From the NCBI GenBank assembly GCA_003164715.1, contig PLTZ01000082.1, positions 33,555 through 97,554 of the forward strand: a stretch of 64,000 nucleotides of DNA, read 5' to 3'. The DNA is from Opitutaceae bacterium. Lineage in GTDB: Bacteria; Verrucomicrobiota; Verrucomicrobiia; Opitutales; Opitutaceae. The notes under the pieces were generated by a model. The model made no database searches, was not told the origin of the DNA, and saw nothing but the letters and a program-made list of their open reading frames with translations. A program made the translations under genes and the position numbers. Below are positions 12,614 through 21,766 of the stretch, in pieces (position 1 is the stretch's first letter; each line of letters opens with the position of its first letter).

Positions 12614-14034
12614 CGATCCTTCCCCTAGATCCCGTCTCGAACGCGTCCCCCGAGGCGCTGACCGCGTTCCTCTCGGAGTGCCGGGACACGGCCGCGCAGG
12701 CGGGCCGCCCGCTCCTGGTGAGCATCACGATCCAGGTCGACAGCCTGGACCCCCTGGCGGTCCTGGAGTCCATCTTTGAGTCGAAGGAGAGGCACTTCTA
12801 CGCGGAGCGCCCCTCGGAGGGGTGGGCCATCGCGGGGGCGGAGTCGGTCATGACCTTCTCGGCCTCGGGGCCCGACCGGTTCGCCGAGTGCCAGTGGTTC
12901 ATCGACCGCACGCTCGAGGACGCGATCGCGGTCGGGGAGCAGGCCGCGCCCTTCGGCGGGCCGCACTTCTTCGCGGCGTTCTCGTTCCTCGACACGGTGG
13001 GCGAGGCGGAGCCGTTCGAGGCCGCGTGCGTCTTCGTCCCGCGCTGGCAGGTCGCGCACCGGGACGGGGGGACGACGGCGGTTGCGAACCTGGTCCTCGA
13101 CGGGGACTCCCCGGTCGAGGCCCTGGCCGCGAGGGTGTGGAACGCCCACGCCAAGTTCCGCTCCTTCGACTTCCAGGCGCCCGAGCCCCCCCGCGAGCGG
13201 TCGACCCCGCCGTCGATCAAGGACGTCGGGGGGCGCAGGAGCTACGAGAGCGCTGTCAGCCGCGCGCTAGAGGGGATCGCGAAGGGCGAACTCGAGAAGA
13301 TCGTGCTCGCCCGGGCGAAGGACGTGCGGGCCTCGGCGCCCCTGCACCCGCTCGGCGTCCTCAATGCGCTCCGGCAGCGCTTTCCCGACTGCAACGCCTT
13401 CTCGGTGGCCAACGGGAGGGGCCAGAGCTTCATCGGCGCGAGCCCCGAGCGGCTGCTGCGGGTCAACGACGGCGTGGTCCTCACTGAGGCGCTCGCGGGG
13501 TCGACGGAGCGCGGGGCGACGGCGAGCGAGGACGCCTCGCTCGGCCGGCGCCTGCTCCAGAGCGAGAAGGACCTGCGGGAGCAGCGGATCGTCCTCGAGT
13601 CCATCGTCCGCAGGCTCGCCCCGCTCGGGCTCGAGCTGAGGTACTCGGCGCGGCCGTCCCTGAAGCGCCTCTCGAACGTCCAGCACCTGCACACCCCGGT
13701 GGAGGCCCGCCTCCCGAGGAACGTGCGCCTGCTGGAGATGCTCGGAAGGCTCCACCCGACGCCCGCCGTCGGGGGCACGCCGCGCGAGCAGGCCGTTCCG
13801 CTGATCGCGAAGCTCGAGGCGTTCCCGAGGGGGCTCTACGGGGGCGCGGTCGGCTGGATCGACTCCCGGGGGGGAGGGGAGTTCATCGTGGCCCTGCGCT
13901 CCGCGCTCGTGGACGGGCCGCGCGCCAGGATCTACGCGGGCGCCGGAATCGTCGAGGGGTCGACCCCCGAGGACGAGCTGGCCGAGACGGAGCTCAAGTT
14001 CCGGGCGATGCAGGATGCCCTGCGCGGCGTATGA
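12610..14034 (+). CDS. menF: Isochorismate synthase
   Basis: Converts chorismate to isochorismate, the entry step to menaquinone. The C-terminal chorismate-binding half has KGELEKIVLARAKDV with the general-base Lys near residue 230, GASPERLL, SNVQHLHTPV, HPTPAVGGTP and IYAGAGIVEGSTPEDELAETELKF. The start is the GTG at 12610, which overlaps the metG stop; the frame is open far upstream, but that part is only a shifted reading of metG. The 474-residue length is normal. Next-door menD makes the menaquinone role clear, rather than salicylate or siderophore synthesis. Confidence 0.94.
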   Translation: MTILPLDPVSNASPEALTAFLSECRDTAAQAGRPLLVSITIQVDSLDPLAVLESIFESKERHFYAERPSEGWAIAGAESVMTFSASGPDRFAECQWFIDRTLEDAIAVGEQAAPFGGPHFFAAFSFLDTVGEAEPFEAACVFVPRWQVAHRDGGTTAVANLVLDGDSPVEALAARVWNAHAKFRSFDFQAPEPPRERSTPPSIKDVGGRRSYESAVSRALEGIAKGELEKIVLARAKDVRASAPLHPLGVLNALRQRFPDCNAFSVANGRGQSFIGASPERLLRVNDGVVLTEALAGSTERGATASEDASLGRRLLQSEKDLREQRIVLESIVRRLAPLGLELRYSARPSLKRLSNVQHLHTPVEARLPRNVRLLEMLGRLHPTPAVGGTPREQAVPLIAKLEAFPRGLYGGAVGWIDSRGGGEFIVALRSALVDGPRARIYAGAGIVEGSTPEDELAETELKFRAMQDALRGV

Positions 14035-15782
14035 GGCCCATGTTCGTCAACCCGCTCAGCCTCGATCCGCGAAACGCCAACTCCCTGTGGGGAAGCGTCC
14101 TGGCGGAGACCCTTGCGCGGTCGGGGGTGCGCGCCGCGGTCGTCTCTCCGGGGTCGCGCTCGACGCCGCTCGCCTTCGCCTTCGCGCGGCACGGCGGGAT
14201 CGAGGCCATCCCCGTCCTCGACGAGCGCTCGGCCGCCTTCTACGCGCTCGGCATGGCGAAGCGCGAGCTCCGGCCGGTCGCGCTCCTCTGCACGAGCGGA
14301 ACCGCGGGGGCTAACTACTTCCCGGCCGTCATCGAGGCGCAGGAGTCCGGCGTGCCGCTGATCGTGATCACGGCGGACCGGCCGCCCGAGATGCGCGGCT
14401 GCGCCTCCGGCCAGACCATCGACCAAGAGCGCCTCTACGGAAGCCACGTGAACCTCTACCACGAGCTCGCGGTGCCGGAGGCGAACCTCCCCCTGCTGCG
14501 CTACCTGCGCCAGAGCGTGGCCCACGCGGTCGAGCGGTCGCTGGCACCGTTCGCGGGCCCGGTGCACCTGAACGCCCCGTTCCGCGACCCCCTGGTCCCG
14601 GCGCAGGACGCAGGCCTGACGGAGGCCTTCGCGGCGGGCGTCGACTGGGAGGGGTTCTTCGCGCACGTGGCGCCCCCGCGCCCCGTGGCCGCCGTCTCGC
14701 AGGTCCCGGTTCTGCCCCATGCGGTGAGGGGCGTTCTCGTGGCGGGCCCCTCGCTCGCGCCCGAGCCCCAGGCGCTCGCGGCCGCGGTCGGGGAGCTCTC
14801 GAGAAGGCTCGGTTGGCCGGTGCTTGCGGACGGGCTCTCGCCGGTGCGCAACCACGCCGCGGCGGTGCCCCATCTGGTGACGCGCTATGACGCAATCCTG
14901 CGCACGGCCGCCGCCGCAGACTCGCTCAGGCCCGAGGTGGTCGTCTGCCTCGGGGAGTGGCCGACCAGCAAGGTCCTGCGCGGCTGGGTCGAGGCGAGCG
15001 GGGCGCCCGTGTTCATGGTCACCGATAGGCCCGACAACCGGGACGCCCTCCACGGGCCCACCCGGCGGGTCGTCGTGCCGCTTCAGGCGTTCGCCGAGGG
15101 GATGGCGAGGGCCGAGGCGCCGAACGGCTACGAGCGGCTCTGGGCGGGGCATGAGGCGCAAGCCGGCGCGGCGCTCGACGCGCGGCTCGAGGCCGAGGAG
15201 GCGCTCGTTGAGCCCAAGGCGGCCTGGATCCTCGGCCGGCGCCTGCCGGTCGGGACGGCCGTGTCGGTGGCGAACAGCATGCCGGTGCGCGACATGGAGT
15301 TCGTCTGGCCCGCGAACGACCGGGGGTACCGGGTGTTCTCGAGCCGCGGGGCGAACGGGATCGACGGCACGCTCTCGACGGCCCTCGGGGTCGCCTACGG
15401 CGCGGGCCCCGCCGTCCTCCTGACGGGCGACCTGGCCTTCCTGCACGACGCAAACGGGCTCCTTTCGGCACCGAGGTTCAAGGGCAGCCTCACGGTCGTC
15501 CTCGTCAACAATCGTGGGGGCGGGATCTTCGAGCACCTGCCGGTCGCGCAGTTCGGCGCCGTCTTCGAGGAGTTCTTCGCGACGCCCCAGGAGGTGGACT
15601 TTGCCGGGCTCTGCGCGGCCCACGGGGTCGCGCACGTCCACGTCGAGGACTGGGCGCATTTCGAGGGGCTCGTCTCGAGCCTTCCGGCGCGGGGCATCCG
15701 CGTCCTGGAGATCGCCGCCGACCGCAAGAGGGACGCCGCCTGGCGCAAGGAGGCGTTTGCCTCCGCGGGCCGGCAGTCCTAG
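14031..15782 (+). CDS. menD: SEPHCHC synthase (MenD)
   Basis: Thiamine-diphosphate enzyme that joins isochorismate and 2-oxoglutarate in menaquinone synthesis. N-terminal Pyr domain: SPGSRSTPLAFAFARHG, DERSAAFYALGMAK with the catalytic Glu near residue 64, TSGTAGANYFPAV and ITADRPPEMR. C-terminal PP domain: SSRGANGIDGTLSTALG, LLTGDLAFLHD (GDxxxxHD metal site) and VNNRGGGIFEHLP. The 583-residue length is normal. The ATG overlaps the menF stop as ATGA and menB follows after 18 bases. Confidence 0.96.
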   Translation: MRPMFVNPLSLDPRNANSLWGSVLAETLARSGVRAAVVSPGSRSTPLAFAFARHGGIEAIPVLDERSAAFYALGMAKRELRPVALLCTSGTAGANYFPAVIEAQESGVPLIVITADRPPEMRGCASGQTIDQERLYGSHVNLYHELAVPEANLPLLRYLRQSVAHAVERSLAPFAGPVHLNAPFRDPLVPAQDAGLTEAFAAGVDWEGFFAHVAPPRPVAAVSQVPVLPHAVRGVLVAGPSLAPEPQALAAAVGELSRRLGWPVLADGLSPVRNHAAAVPHLVTRYDAILRTAAAADSLRPEVVVCLGEWPTSKVLRGWVEASGAPVFMVTDRPDNRDALHGPTRRVVVPLQAFAEGMARAEAPNGYERLWAGHEAQAGAALDARLEAEEALVEPKAAWILGRRLPVGTAVSVANSMPVRDMEFVWPANDRGYRVFSSRGANGIDGTLSTALGVAYGAGPAVLLTGDLAFLHDANGLLSAPRFKGSLTVVLVNNRGGGIFEHLPVAQFGAVFEEFFATPQEVDFAGLCAAHGVAHVHVEDWAHFEGLVSSLPARGIRVLEIAADRKRDAAWRKEAFASAGRQS

Positions 15783-15800
15783 TCCCTTTTCCCCCTTGCC

Positions 15801-16634
15801 ATGAGCCCGAAATGGAAAACGTCAAAGGTCTACTCGGACATCCTCTACCACAAGGCGGACGGAATCGCCCGGATCACGATAAACCGGCCGCACAAGCGAA
15901 ACGCCTTCAGGCCCGAGACGATCGCCCAGTTGATGGACGCCTTCACCGACGCCCGCGACGACCAGCGGGTGGGGGTCGTGCTGCTGACGGGCGCGGGCCC
16001 CCACACGGACGGCAAGTACGCGTTCTGCGCGGGGGGCGACCAGAGCGTCCGGGGAAGCGCGGGCTACGTCGGGAGCGACGGGGTGCCGCGGCTCAACGTC
16101 CTTGACCTGCAGAAGCTCATCCGCTCGATGCCGAAGGTCGTGATTGCGCTCGTCGCCGGCTACGCGATCGGCGGCGGCCACGTGCTCCACGTCGTGTGCG
16201 ACCTGGCGATCGCGGCCGACAACGCCGTCTTCGGGCAGGTGGGGCCGTCCATGGGCAGCTTCGACGGCGGGTTCGGCGCGAGCTACCTGGCACGCATCGT
16301 CGGCCAGAGGAAGGCGCGCGAGATCTGGTTCCTCTGCCGCAAGTACACGGCCGCCGAGGCGCTCGGGATGGGGCTTGTGAACGCGGTCGTCCCCGTGGCC
16401 TCCCTCGAGAGCGAGGGCGTCAAGTGGGCGGGGGAGATCCTGCAGAAGAGCCCGCTCGCGATCCGGCTCCTGAAGAGCGCGTTCAATGCCGAACTCGATG
16501 GGCAGGCCGGCATCCAGGAGCTCTCGGGAAACGCGACGCTCCTCTACTACATGAGCGAGGAGGCCAAGGAGTTCCACGCGGCCCAGCGCGACAAGCGCAA
16601 GCCCGACTCGCGCCGGTTCCCCTGGCTGCCCTGA
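15801..16634 (+). CDS. menB: 1,4-dihydroxy-2-naphthoyl-CoA synthase
   Basis: Crotonase-fold enzyme closing the naphthoate ring from o-succinylbenzoyl-CoA. Diagnostic motifs are [11 protein letters not shown] near residue 75, [16 protein letters not shown] (oxyanion hole), [25 protein letters not shown] (the MenB-specific SFDGG stretch) and the C-terminal FPWLP. It is the last gene of the plus-strand operon. The genes menC, menE, menA and a thioesterase needed to finish menaquinone are not in the window. Confidence 0.96.
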   Translation: MSPKWKTSKVYSDILYHKADGIARITINRPHKRNAFRPETIAQLMDAFTDARDDQRVGVVLLTGAGPHTDGKYAFCAGGDQSVRGSAGYVGSDGVPRLNVLDLQKLIRSMPKVVIALVAGYAIGGGHVLHVVCDLAIAADNAVFGQVGPSMGSFDGGFGASYLARIVGQRKAREIWFLCRKYTAAEALGMGLVNAVVPVASLESEGVKWAGEILQKSPLAIRLLKSAFNAELDGQAGIQELSGNATLLYYMSEEAKEFHAAQRDKRKPDSRRFPWLP

Positions 16635-16748
16635 CGGCGGGATTCGCGGCCTAAGGGGCTGCATTCTTGGCCAAGGGATTGCAGCGCAGGCGATTCCATT
16701 GGCCGCTTCGGGGTTGCAAGCGCGGCGCCGCTCGCAAGCATTGGGGCC

Positions 16749-18932
16749 ATGAAACCCTGCTCCCTGCGCCTGCGCTCGCTCTGCCTCCTGTCGGGTGTCG
16801 TCCTCGCCGCCTCGGTCCGAGCGCTCGCCGCCCTGCCTGCCGCGCCCGAGGCAAAGACCCTCCCGGTCGAGGACACCTATTTCGGAACCAAGGTGACCGA
16901 CCCCTACCGCTGGATGGAGGATTCGAAGAGCCCCGAATTTCAGGCCTATCTGAAGGCGCAGAGCGGGCGCACGCGCGCGATCCTCGATTCGATCCCGGGG
17001 CGAAAGGCCATGGAGAGCCGGGTGGAGGCGCTGATGGAGACCATCACCTCGTCCGCCAACGTCAACCGGCGCCGCAGCCTCTTCTTCTACGAGAAGCTCC
17101 AGCCCGGCTCCAATCTTTCCCGGCTCTACGTGCGCGATGGGCTCGGCGGCGCCGAGCGGCTCCTCCTCGACCCGGCCACGCTGTCCCACGACGGCCATCA
17201 CCAGGCCATTTCCTATTACCTGCCCTCGGACGACGGAGCCACCGTGGCCGTCGGGCTGTCGGCGGGGGGCTCCGAGAACGCCGTGATGCACTTCCTGGAC
17301 GCGGCGAGCGGCAAGGAGCTCAAGGAGACGATCGATCGAACCGACTTCGGAGCAACCGCGTGGCGCGCGGACGGCCGCGCGCTCTACTACATGCGGCGCC
17401 AGGCCCTGGCGGCCGGCGCTGCGCCCACGGCAAAGTACGAGAACATCCGGACCTACCTTCACGTGCTCGGCACCAACCCCGAGAAGGACGTCGCGGTGTT
17501 CGGGATCGGCATCTCGGCCAACGTCACCGTCGGAAAGGACGATTTTGCCGCGGCCGGCGTCAGCCCCGACTCCGACTACGCCCTGGGCGTCGTCATCCAC
17601 GGGGTGCGCAACGAGCAGACCATCTACGTTGCGCGCAAGGCCGAGCTCGACTCGGGCGCTGCCGCCTGGAAGAAGGTCGCCGACGTGGACGACGAGGTCA
17701 CGGACGTCGAGAACCACGGGAACGAGCTCTACCTGCTCTGCCACAAGGACGCCCTGCGCTACAAGGTATTGGAAACGAGCGCCGAGAACCCGGACGTCGC
17801 CCACGCGCGCGTGGTGATCGCCCCGAGCGCGCGCGTCATAGAGCACATGGGAGCCGCGAAAGACGCGCTCTACGTCCAGTCGACCGAGGACGGCCTCGGC
17901 CGCGTGACGCGCGTCGACTGGTCCGGCAACCGCACGGAGATCAGGCTTCCGCTCGACGGGACGGTCGGCAGCCTCACGACCGCGTTCGACGACCCCGGCT
18001 TTCTGGCGAAGATCGAGAGCTGGACGGTGTCGCCCCTTTGGTACGCGTACGATCCCGCCGCGGGGGCCGTCTCGGACACCCGGCTCGATCCCCCGTCGGC
18101 GGTCGACTACTCGGGCGTCGTCGCGGAGGAGGTCAAGGTGCCCGCGTCCGACGGGGCGCTGGTACCCCTCTCAATCGTGCACCGCAAGGACATGGCGAAG
18201 GACGGATCGCACCCGACGCTCCTCTACGCCTACGGCTCCTACGGGATCACCTCCAACGCGTCGTTCTCGCCGGTGCGCCTCGCCTGGCTCGAGCGCGGAG
18301 GCGTCTTCGCCGTCGCCCACGTGCGCGGGGGCGGGGAGTACGGCGAGGAGTGGCACCTCGCGGGCAAGGACGCGAACAAGGTGAAGACGGTTTCGGACTA
18401 CATCGCCTGCGGCCGGTGGCTTGTCGCCAAGGGGTACACGTCGCCCGAAAAGCTCGGCGGCCGCGGCGGCAGCGCGGGCGGGATCACGATGGGCGGGGCG
18501 ATCACGCAGGCGCCCGAGCTCTTCGCCGCCATATTGGACGAGGTCCCCGTCTCCGACCAGTTGAGGATTGAGACCTCGCCCAACGGGCCGCCCAACATTC
18601 CTGAGTTCGGGTCCGTCACGACCGAGCAGGGCTTCAGGAACCTTTACGCCACAAGTGCGTTCCACCACGTGAAGGCCGGCGCCAGGTACCCGGCGGTCAT
18701 GTTGACTACGGGGGCGAACGACCCCCGCGTCGACCCGTGGCAGGCGGCAAAGATGGCCGCTACGCTGCAGGCCGCCACCTCCAGCGGAAAGCCGATCCTT
18801 CTGCGGGTCGACTACGAGGGGGGCCACGGCGGCATCGGCGGGACAAAGCACCAGGCGGCGATCATGGCCGCCGACGAGTACACGTTCCTGCTGTGGAACA
18901 CGGGCGACCCGGCGTTCCAGCCCGCGCTCTGA
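16749..18932 (+). CDS. Exported prolyl oligopeptidase (S9A family)
   Basis: Serine peptidase cutting short peptides after proline, probably periplasmic. It has a signal peptide (residues about 1-28), the S9A N-terminal hallmark DPYRWMEDSKSPE, a beta-propeller region, and a C-terminal alpha/beta hydrolase with the catalytic Ser in GGRGGSAGG (residue 575), Asp in NDPRVDPWQ (about 658) and His in GGHGGIGG (about 693). The 727-residue length fits the family. It stands alone after menB with 114 bases of its own upstream sequence and is convergent with the YoeB/YefM module. Confidence 0.94.
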   Translation: MKPCSLRLRSLCLLSGVVLAASVRALAALPAAPEAKTLPVEDTYFGTKVTDPYRWMEDSKSPEFQAYLKAQSGRTRAILDSIPGRKAMESRVEALMETITSSANVNRRRSLFFYEKLQPGSNLSRLYVRDGLGGAERLLLDPATLSHDGHHQAISYYLPSDDGATVAVGLSAGGSENAVMHFLDAASGKELKETIDRTDFGATAWRADGRALYYMRRQALAAGAAPTAKYENIRTYLHVLGTNPEKDVAVFGIGISANVTVGKDDFAAAGVSPDSDYALGVVIHGVRNEQTIYVARKAELDSGAAAWKKVADVDDEVTDVENHGNELYLLCHKDALRYKVLETSAENPDVAHARVVIAPSARVIEHMGAAKDALYVQSTEDGLGRVTRVDWSGNRTEIRLPLDGTVGSLTTAFDDPGFLAKIESWTVSPLWYAYDPAAGAVSDTRLDPPSAVDYSGVVAEEVKVPASDGALVPLSIVHRKDMAKDGSHPTLLYAYGSYGITSNASFSPVRLAWLERGGVFAVAHVRGGGEYGEEWHLAGKDANKVKTVSDYIACGRWLVAKGYTSPEKLGGRGGSAGGITMGGAITQAPELFAAILDEVPVSDQLRIETSPNGPPNIPEFGSVTTEQGFRNLYATSAFHHVKAGARYPAVMLTTGANDPRVDPWQAAKMAATLQAATSSGKPILLRVDYEGGHGGIGGTKHQAAIMAADEYTFLLWNTGDPAFQPAL

Positions 18933-18967
18933 CGCGACCGAGGGGCGGCTGCGTGGGGAATCCGGCC

Positions 18968-19222
18968 TCAGTAATGGTACCGCAGCTGAGCGATCAGGAG
19001 ATCACCGGACTCGATCTTGTAGACCATCCTGTGCTCCCCGGTGATCCTGCGCGACCAATACCCGGAGAACGCGTAGCGAAGCGGCTCGGGCTTGCCGATG
19101 CCCGAATATGGATTCCGGCTCGCATCCTTGATGAGGGCATGGATGCGCCTCAAGACAGCCGGGTCGGCACCCTGCCAATGCTGGTAGTCCTCCCAGGCTG
19201 AAGGTGCGAAGACGATCCTCAT
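18968..19222 (-). CDS. yoeB: YoeB-family toxin (ribosome-dependent mRNA interferase)
   Basis: The 84-residue product matches YoeB/Txe throughout: FAPSAWEDYQHWQ, RRIHALIKDASRNPYSGIGKPEPL, SGYWSRRITGEHRMVYKI and the C-terminal RYHY. The catalytic Glu, Arg and C-terminal His/Tyr known in YoeB are all in place, so it should be active. Its ATG overlaps the antitoxin TGA as ATGA, the usual antitoxin-first arrangement. Chromosomal modules like this cleave mRNA at the ribosome when the antitoxin is degraded. Confidence 0.95.
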   Translation of the reverse strand: MRIVFAPSAWEDYQHWQGADPAVLRRIHALIKDASRNPYSGIGKPEPLRYAFSGYWSRRITGEHRMVYKIESGDLLIAQLRYHY

Positions 19223-19476
19223 TTTGACGAAATCCTGTGCTCCCTGCCCTTGCCCCTGGAGAGGTCATCGATCGCCTGCAGGAGCCTGCGCGCATTGGCC
19301 GGGCTGCGCATGAGGTGGGCCGTCTCCTCGAGCCGGTCGTACTCCGCCATTGAAAGCAGCACGACGGCCTGCTGCTTGCCGGTTCGGGTGATCATGACCG
19401 GGGTGCCGTCCTCGCAGACCCAGTCCATCGTGGATGCCAGCTTCTGGCGCGCGGCGGTGTAGGTGATTGCCTTCAT
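19219..19476 (-). CDS. yefM: YefM-family antitoxin
   Basis: Phd/YefM-fold DNA-binding antitoxin, 85 residues: MKAITYTAARQKLASTMDWV, then DGTPVMITRTGKQQAVVLLS and MAEYDRLEETAHLMRSPANA. The start is the ATG at 19476, giving the standard YefM N-terminus; an in-frame ATG six codons upstream would add a hydrophobic MYLFLY. It should neutralise YoeB and repress its own promoter in the AT-richer 19477-19520 sequence. Lower GC than the flanks fits a mobile accessory module. Confidence 0.93.
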   Translation of the reverse strand: MKAITYTAARQKLASTMDWVCEDGTPVMITRTGKQQAVVLLSMAEYDRLEETAHLMRSPANARRLLQAIDDLSRGKGREHRISSK

Positions 19477-19614
19477 GTACAGAAACAGGTACACGTACCG
19501 GATATTGTCAATCCGAAGGAGGAGCGCCCGCCGGTTTGGGCCGCCACGGCCCGGCGGACGGTCGGCTTACCGACCGCGATTCTGCCGCAGAGGTACAACG
19601 GTTTCGTGGCATGA

Positions 19615-19647
19615 GAAAGCCGGCGGGCGTCACGCCGGCCGGCTTTC
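19615..19647 (-). terminator. Strong stem-loop downstream of the aldolase gene
   Basis: Ten base pairs (19615-19624 with 19638-19647), one G-G mismatch, then four more pairs and a TCA loop. It lies 24 bases after the fba stop on the minus strand and upstream of yefM. The following minus-strand sequence is CTTTCTC rather than a clean T-run, so termination is likely but not certain. Confidence 0.5.
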
Positions 19648-19670
19648 GGGGGAGGGAGTTATCCCGTGGC

Positions 19671-20621
19671 TTACTTGCCGAGCGACTTGCGCAGGTCGGC
19701 GAGCTGGCCCGACGAGCCGAGCTTGTCGTTTCGGCTCGCGATAAACTTCGCGTACTCGTCCATGAAGATCTTGCCCGGCGGGCGGAAGTCGAACTCGCTC
19801 GGCTTGTCGCGGAAGAACTCCCGGTGGACGCGCGTCCAGACAAGGCGTCCGTCGGTGTCGATGTTCACCTTGGTGACGCCCAGCTTGGCGGCCGGCAGGT
19901 ACTCGTTCGGGTCGACGCCCACGGCGCCGGGCATCTTGCCGCCGGCGGCGTTGATCCGGTCGACCTCCTCCTTCGGGACCGACGAGGACCCGTGCATGAC
20001 CAGCGGGAAGCCGGGGAGGAGAGCCTTGATCTTCTGCAGGACGTCGAAGTGCAGCGACTGGCGGCCCTTAAACTTGTAGGCGCCGTGGCTTGTCCCGATC
20101 GCGCATGCGAGGGAGTCGCATCCCGTCCGCTTCACGAACTGCTCGGCCTCGACCGGGTTGGTGAGGGTCGCGTGGCCGTCCTCGACCTTGATGTCCTCCT
20201 CGACGCCCCCGAGCATGCCGAGCTCGGCCTCGACCGAGATCCCCTTGGCGTGGGCGGCCTCGACGACGCGCTTGGTGATCGCGATGTTCTTCTCGAACGG
20301 CTCGTGGGAGGCGTCGATCATCACGCTGCTGTAGAAGCCCGACTTGATGCAGTCGTAGCAGGTCTCCTCGTCACCGTGGTCGAGGTGGACGGCGAAGATG
20401 GCGTCGGGAAAGATCTCCGCCGCGGCGCGGATGATGGCCTCGAGCATCCGCTTGTCGGTGTATTTCCGGGCGCCCTTGGAGATCTGGATGATGAAGGGGG
20501 CCTGCGACTGGATGCAGCCGCGGAACAGGCCCATGGCCTGCTCGGCGTTGTTAATGTTGTACGCACCCACGGCATACTTGCCATAGGCGTGCTTGAAAAG
20601 CTGCGCGGTGGTGACGATCAT
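19671..20621 (-). CDS. fba: Class II fructose-bisphosphate aldolase
   Basis: Zinc-dependent aldolase of glycolysis/gluconeogenesis. Metal and substrate motifs are AVHLDHGDEETCYDCIKSGF, SSVMIDASHEPFEKN, VEAELGMLGGVEED, IGTSHGAYKF, FPLVMHGSSSVP and VTKVNIDTDGRL. The 316-residue length fits. The ATG at 20621 gives the normal N-terminus MIVTTAQLFKHAYG; an upstream extension is not family-like. It is monocistronic between hairpins on both sides. Glucose-6-phosphate isomerase lies at 34.2 kb. Confidence 0.95.
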   Translation of the reverse strand: MIVTTAQLFKHAYGKYAVGAYNINNAEQAMGLFRGCIQSQAPFIIQISKGARKYTDKRMLEAIIRAAAEIFPDAIFAVHLDHGDEETCYDCIKSGFYSSVMIDASHEPFEKNIAITKRVVEAAHAKGISVEAELGMLGGVEEDIKVEDGHATLTNPVEAEQFVKRTGCDSLACAIGTSHGAYKFKGRQSLHFDVLQKIKALLPGFPLVMHGSSSVPKEEVDRINAAGGKMPGAVGVDPNEYLPAAKLGVTKVNIDTDGRLVWTRVHREFFRDKPSEFDFRPPGKIFMDEYAKFIASRNDKLGSSGQLADLRKSLGK

Positions 20622-20669
20622 AGAGGGGACAAGGGTACGCTTCGGGCGCAGGACCGACAAGCGTATTGT

Positions 20670-20685
20670 GGGGCGCCGCGCCCCC
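20670..20685 (-). terminator. GC hairpin downstream of the Gln-rich protein gene
   Basis: GGGGCG and CGCCCC form a six-pair stem with a three-base loop, 10 bases past the stop at 20695 on the minus strand, between that gene and fba. No T-run follows (ACAATACG). Confidence 0.35.
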
Positions 20686-20694
20686 ATGTTGGGG

Positions 20695-21702
20695 TCAGCC
20701 CCTGCCGCCGCCCGGAGCCGGGGCCGCGGGCGCGGACCCGCCGGTGCCCTGGTTCGCCGCGCGCATCATCTGCTGCATCTGCTGCTGGGCCTGCTGCTGC
20801 TGCTGGATCTGCTGGAGGGCGCTCACCTGCTGTGACGAAAGGATGCCCGACGCCTGGCTGAGCGCATCGTTGGTGACGCGCGCGGTGCCGCCCCCGTTCA
20901 TGAGGCTAAAGATGTTGGGGCCGCCGTCGGCGCCGTTGCTGGTGCCGGCCGTCCCGTTGCCGGCCCGCTGGGGCTGGTACTGGGCGAGGAGCGCGATCAG
21001 CTGGTTCTCCTGGTCGTCGGTCAGCGGCGTCTGGGTGTAGGCGAGCGACTGCTGCAGGCTATTGACCGTGTTGCGCTCGGGAAGCGTCTGCTGGTACTGC
21101 TGGTACTGCTGGAAGGCGGCGTCGCCCAGGGTCTGCTGGATGTTCTGGTCGACCTGCGCCACCGCCTGGTTGACGAGCGTCTTGAACCCGTCGGGGTCGG
21201 CCCTCGGATTGAGCCCCTGCTCGCGGGCGGCCTGCATGACGTCCATGAGGGCCTGCTGCTTGTCGCCCAGGAGCGACTGGAACTGGGCGAGCTGCTCCGG
21301 GCTCAGGTTGAGCGCCTTGAAGAGGGGGCCATAGGTCTGGCTGATCCGGCCCTTCATCTGGATGGCCATGAGCTTCTGGAACTCGGCGTTGCCCGCCAGG
21401 CTCCCAAAGGCGCCGAAGCGGCCGCCGGGACGGCGCCCTTCGCTGTCGGGTCTGGGTCCCTCCTCGCCGTCGGCCAAATCCCCGTTGGCGCCCCTGCGGC
21501 CCCGGATGGCCGCGAGCCTGTCCTGAAGCGCCCGGATGGTCTTCTGGGCGTCGGCCAGCTGCTTCTTAAGGGCAGCCGTGTCCCCATCAACGAGTTGCGC
21601 GCGCAGGACAATGAGGTCGCGGTACTGGTGCCAAGCCAACGCGCCGAGGGCGGCAACGGCGAGGGCCAGGATGCCGATGATGAGGTTCTTAGGTGATTTC
21701 AC
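20695..21702 (-). CDS. Membrane-anchored Gln-rich periplasmic protein (CpxP/Spy-like?)
   Basis: One N-terminal membrane helix (IIGILALAVAALGALAW, residues about 8-24) followed by a short coiled coil (LVDGDTAALKKQLADAQ) and a periplasmic region. Residues about 130-255 hold LSPEQ and LTDDQENQLIALL, which resemble the paired LTxxQ motifs of CpxP/Spy chaperones, spaced by helical Gln-rich sequence (QYQQYQQTLPE). The tail is extremely Gln-rich and then Gly/Pro/Ala-rich. A periplasmic chaperone or stress sensor is possible but unproven. It is flanked by topB upstream, 64 bases away. Confidence 0.75.
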   Translation of the reverse strand: MKSPKNLIIGILALAVAALGALAWHQYRDLIVLRAQLVDGDTAALKKQLADAQKTIRALQDRLAAIRGRRGANGDLADGEEGPRPDSEGRRPGGRFGAFGSLAGNAEFQKLMAIQMKGRISQTYGPLFKALNLSPEQLAQFQSLLGDKQQALMDVMQAAREQGLNPRADPDGFKTLVNQAVAQVDQNIQQTLGDAAFQQYQQYQQTLPERNTVNSLQQSLAYTQTPLTDDQENQLIALLAQYQPQRAGNGTAGTSNGADGGPNIFSLMNGGGTARVTNDALSQASGILSSQQVSALQQIQQQQQAQQQMQQMMRAANQGTGGSAPAAPAPGGGRG

Positions 21703-21766
21703 GGCCGGTGGTTATGCAGCAAGACGTCGCCCTCGGGTCAAGGTTGCTCTCGCCGGGCAGATAAGC

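Noticed and set aside
16635..16748. Repeated TTGGCC and GGGxTTGCA-like words before the peptidase gene
   Set aside because: The copies are short, imperfect and irregularly spaced; not enough for a repeat element or operator.
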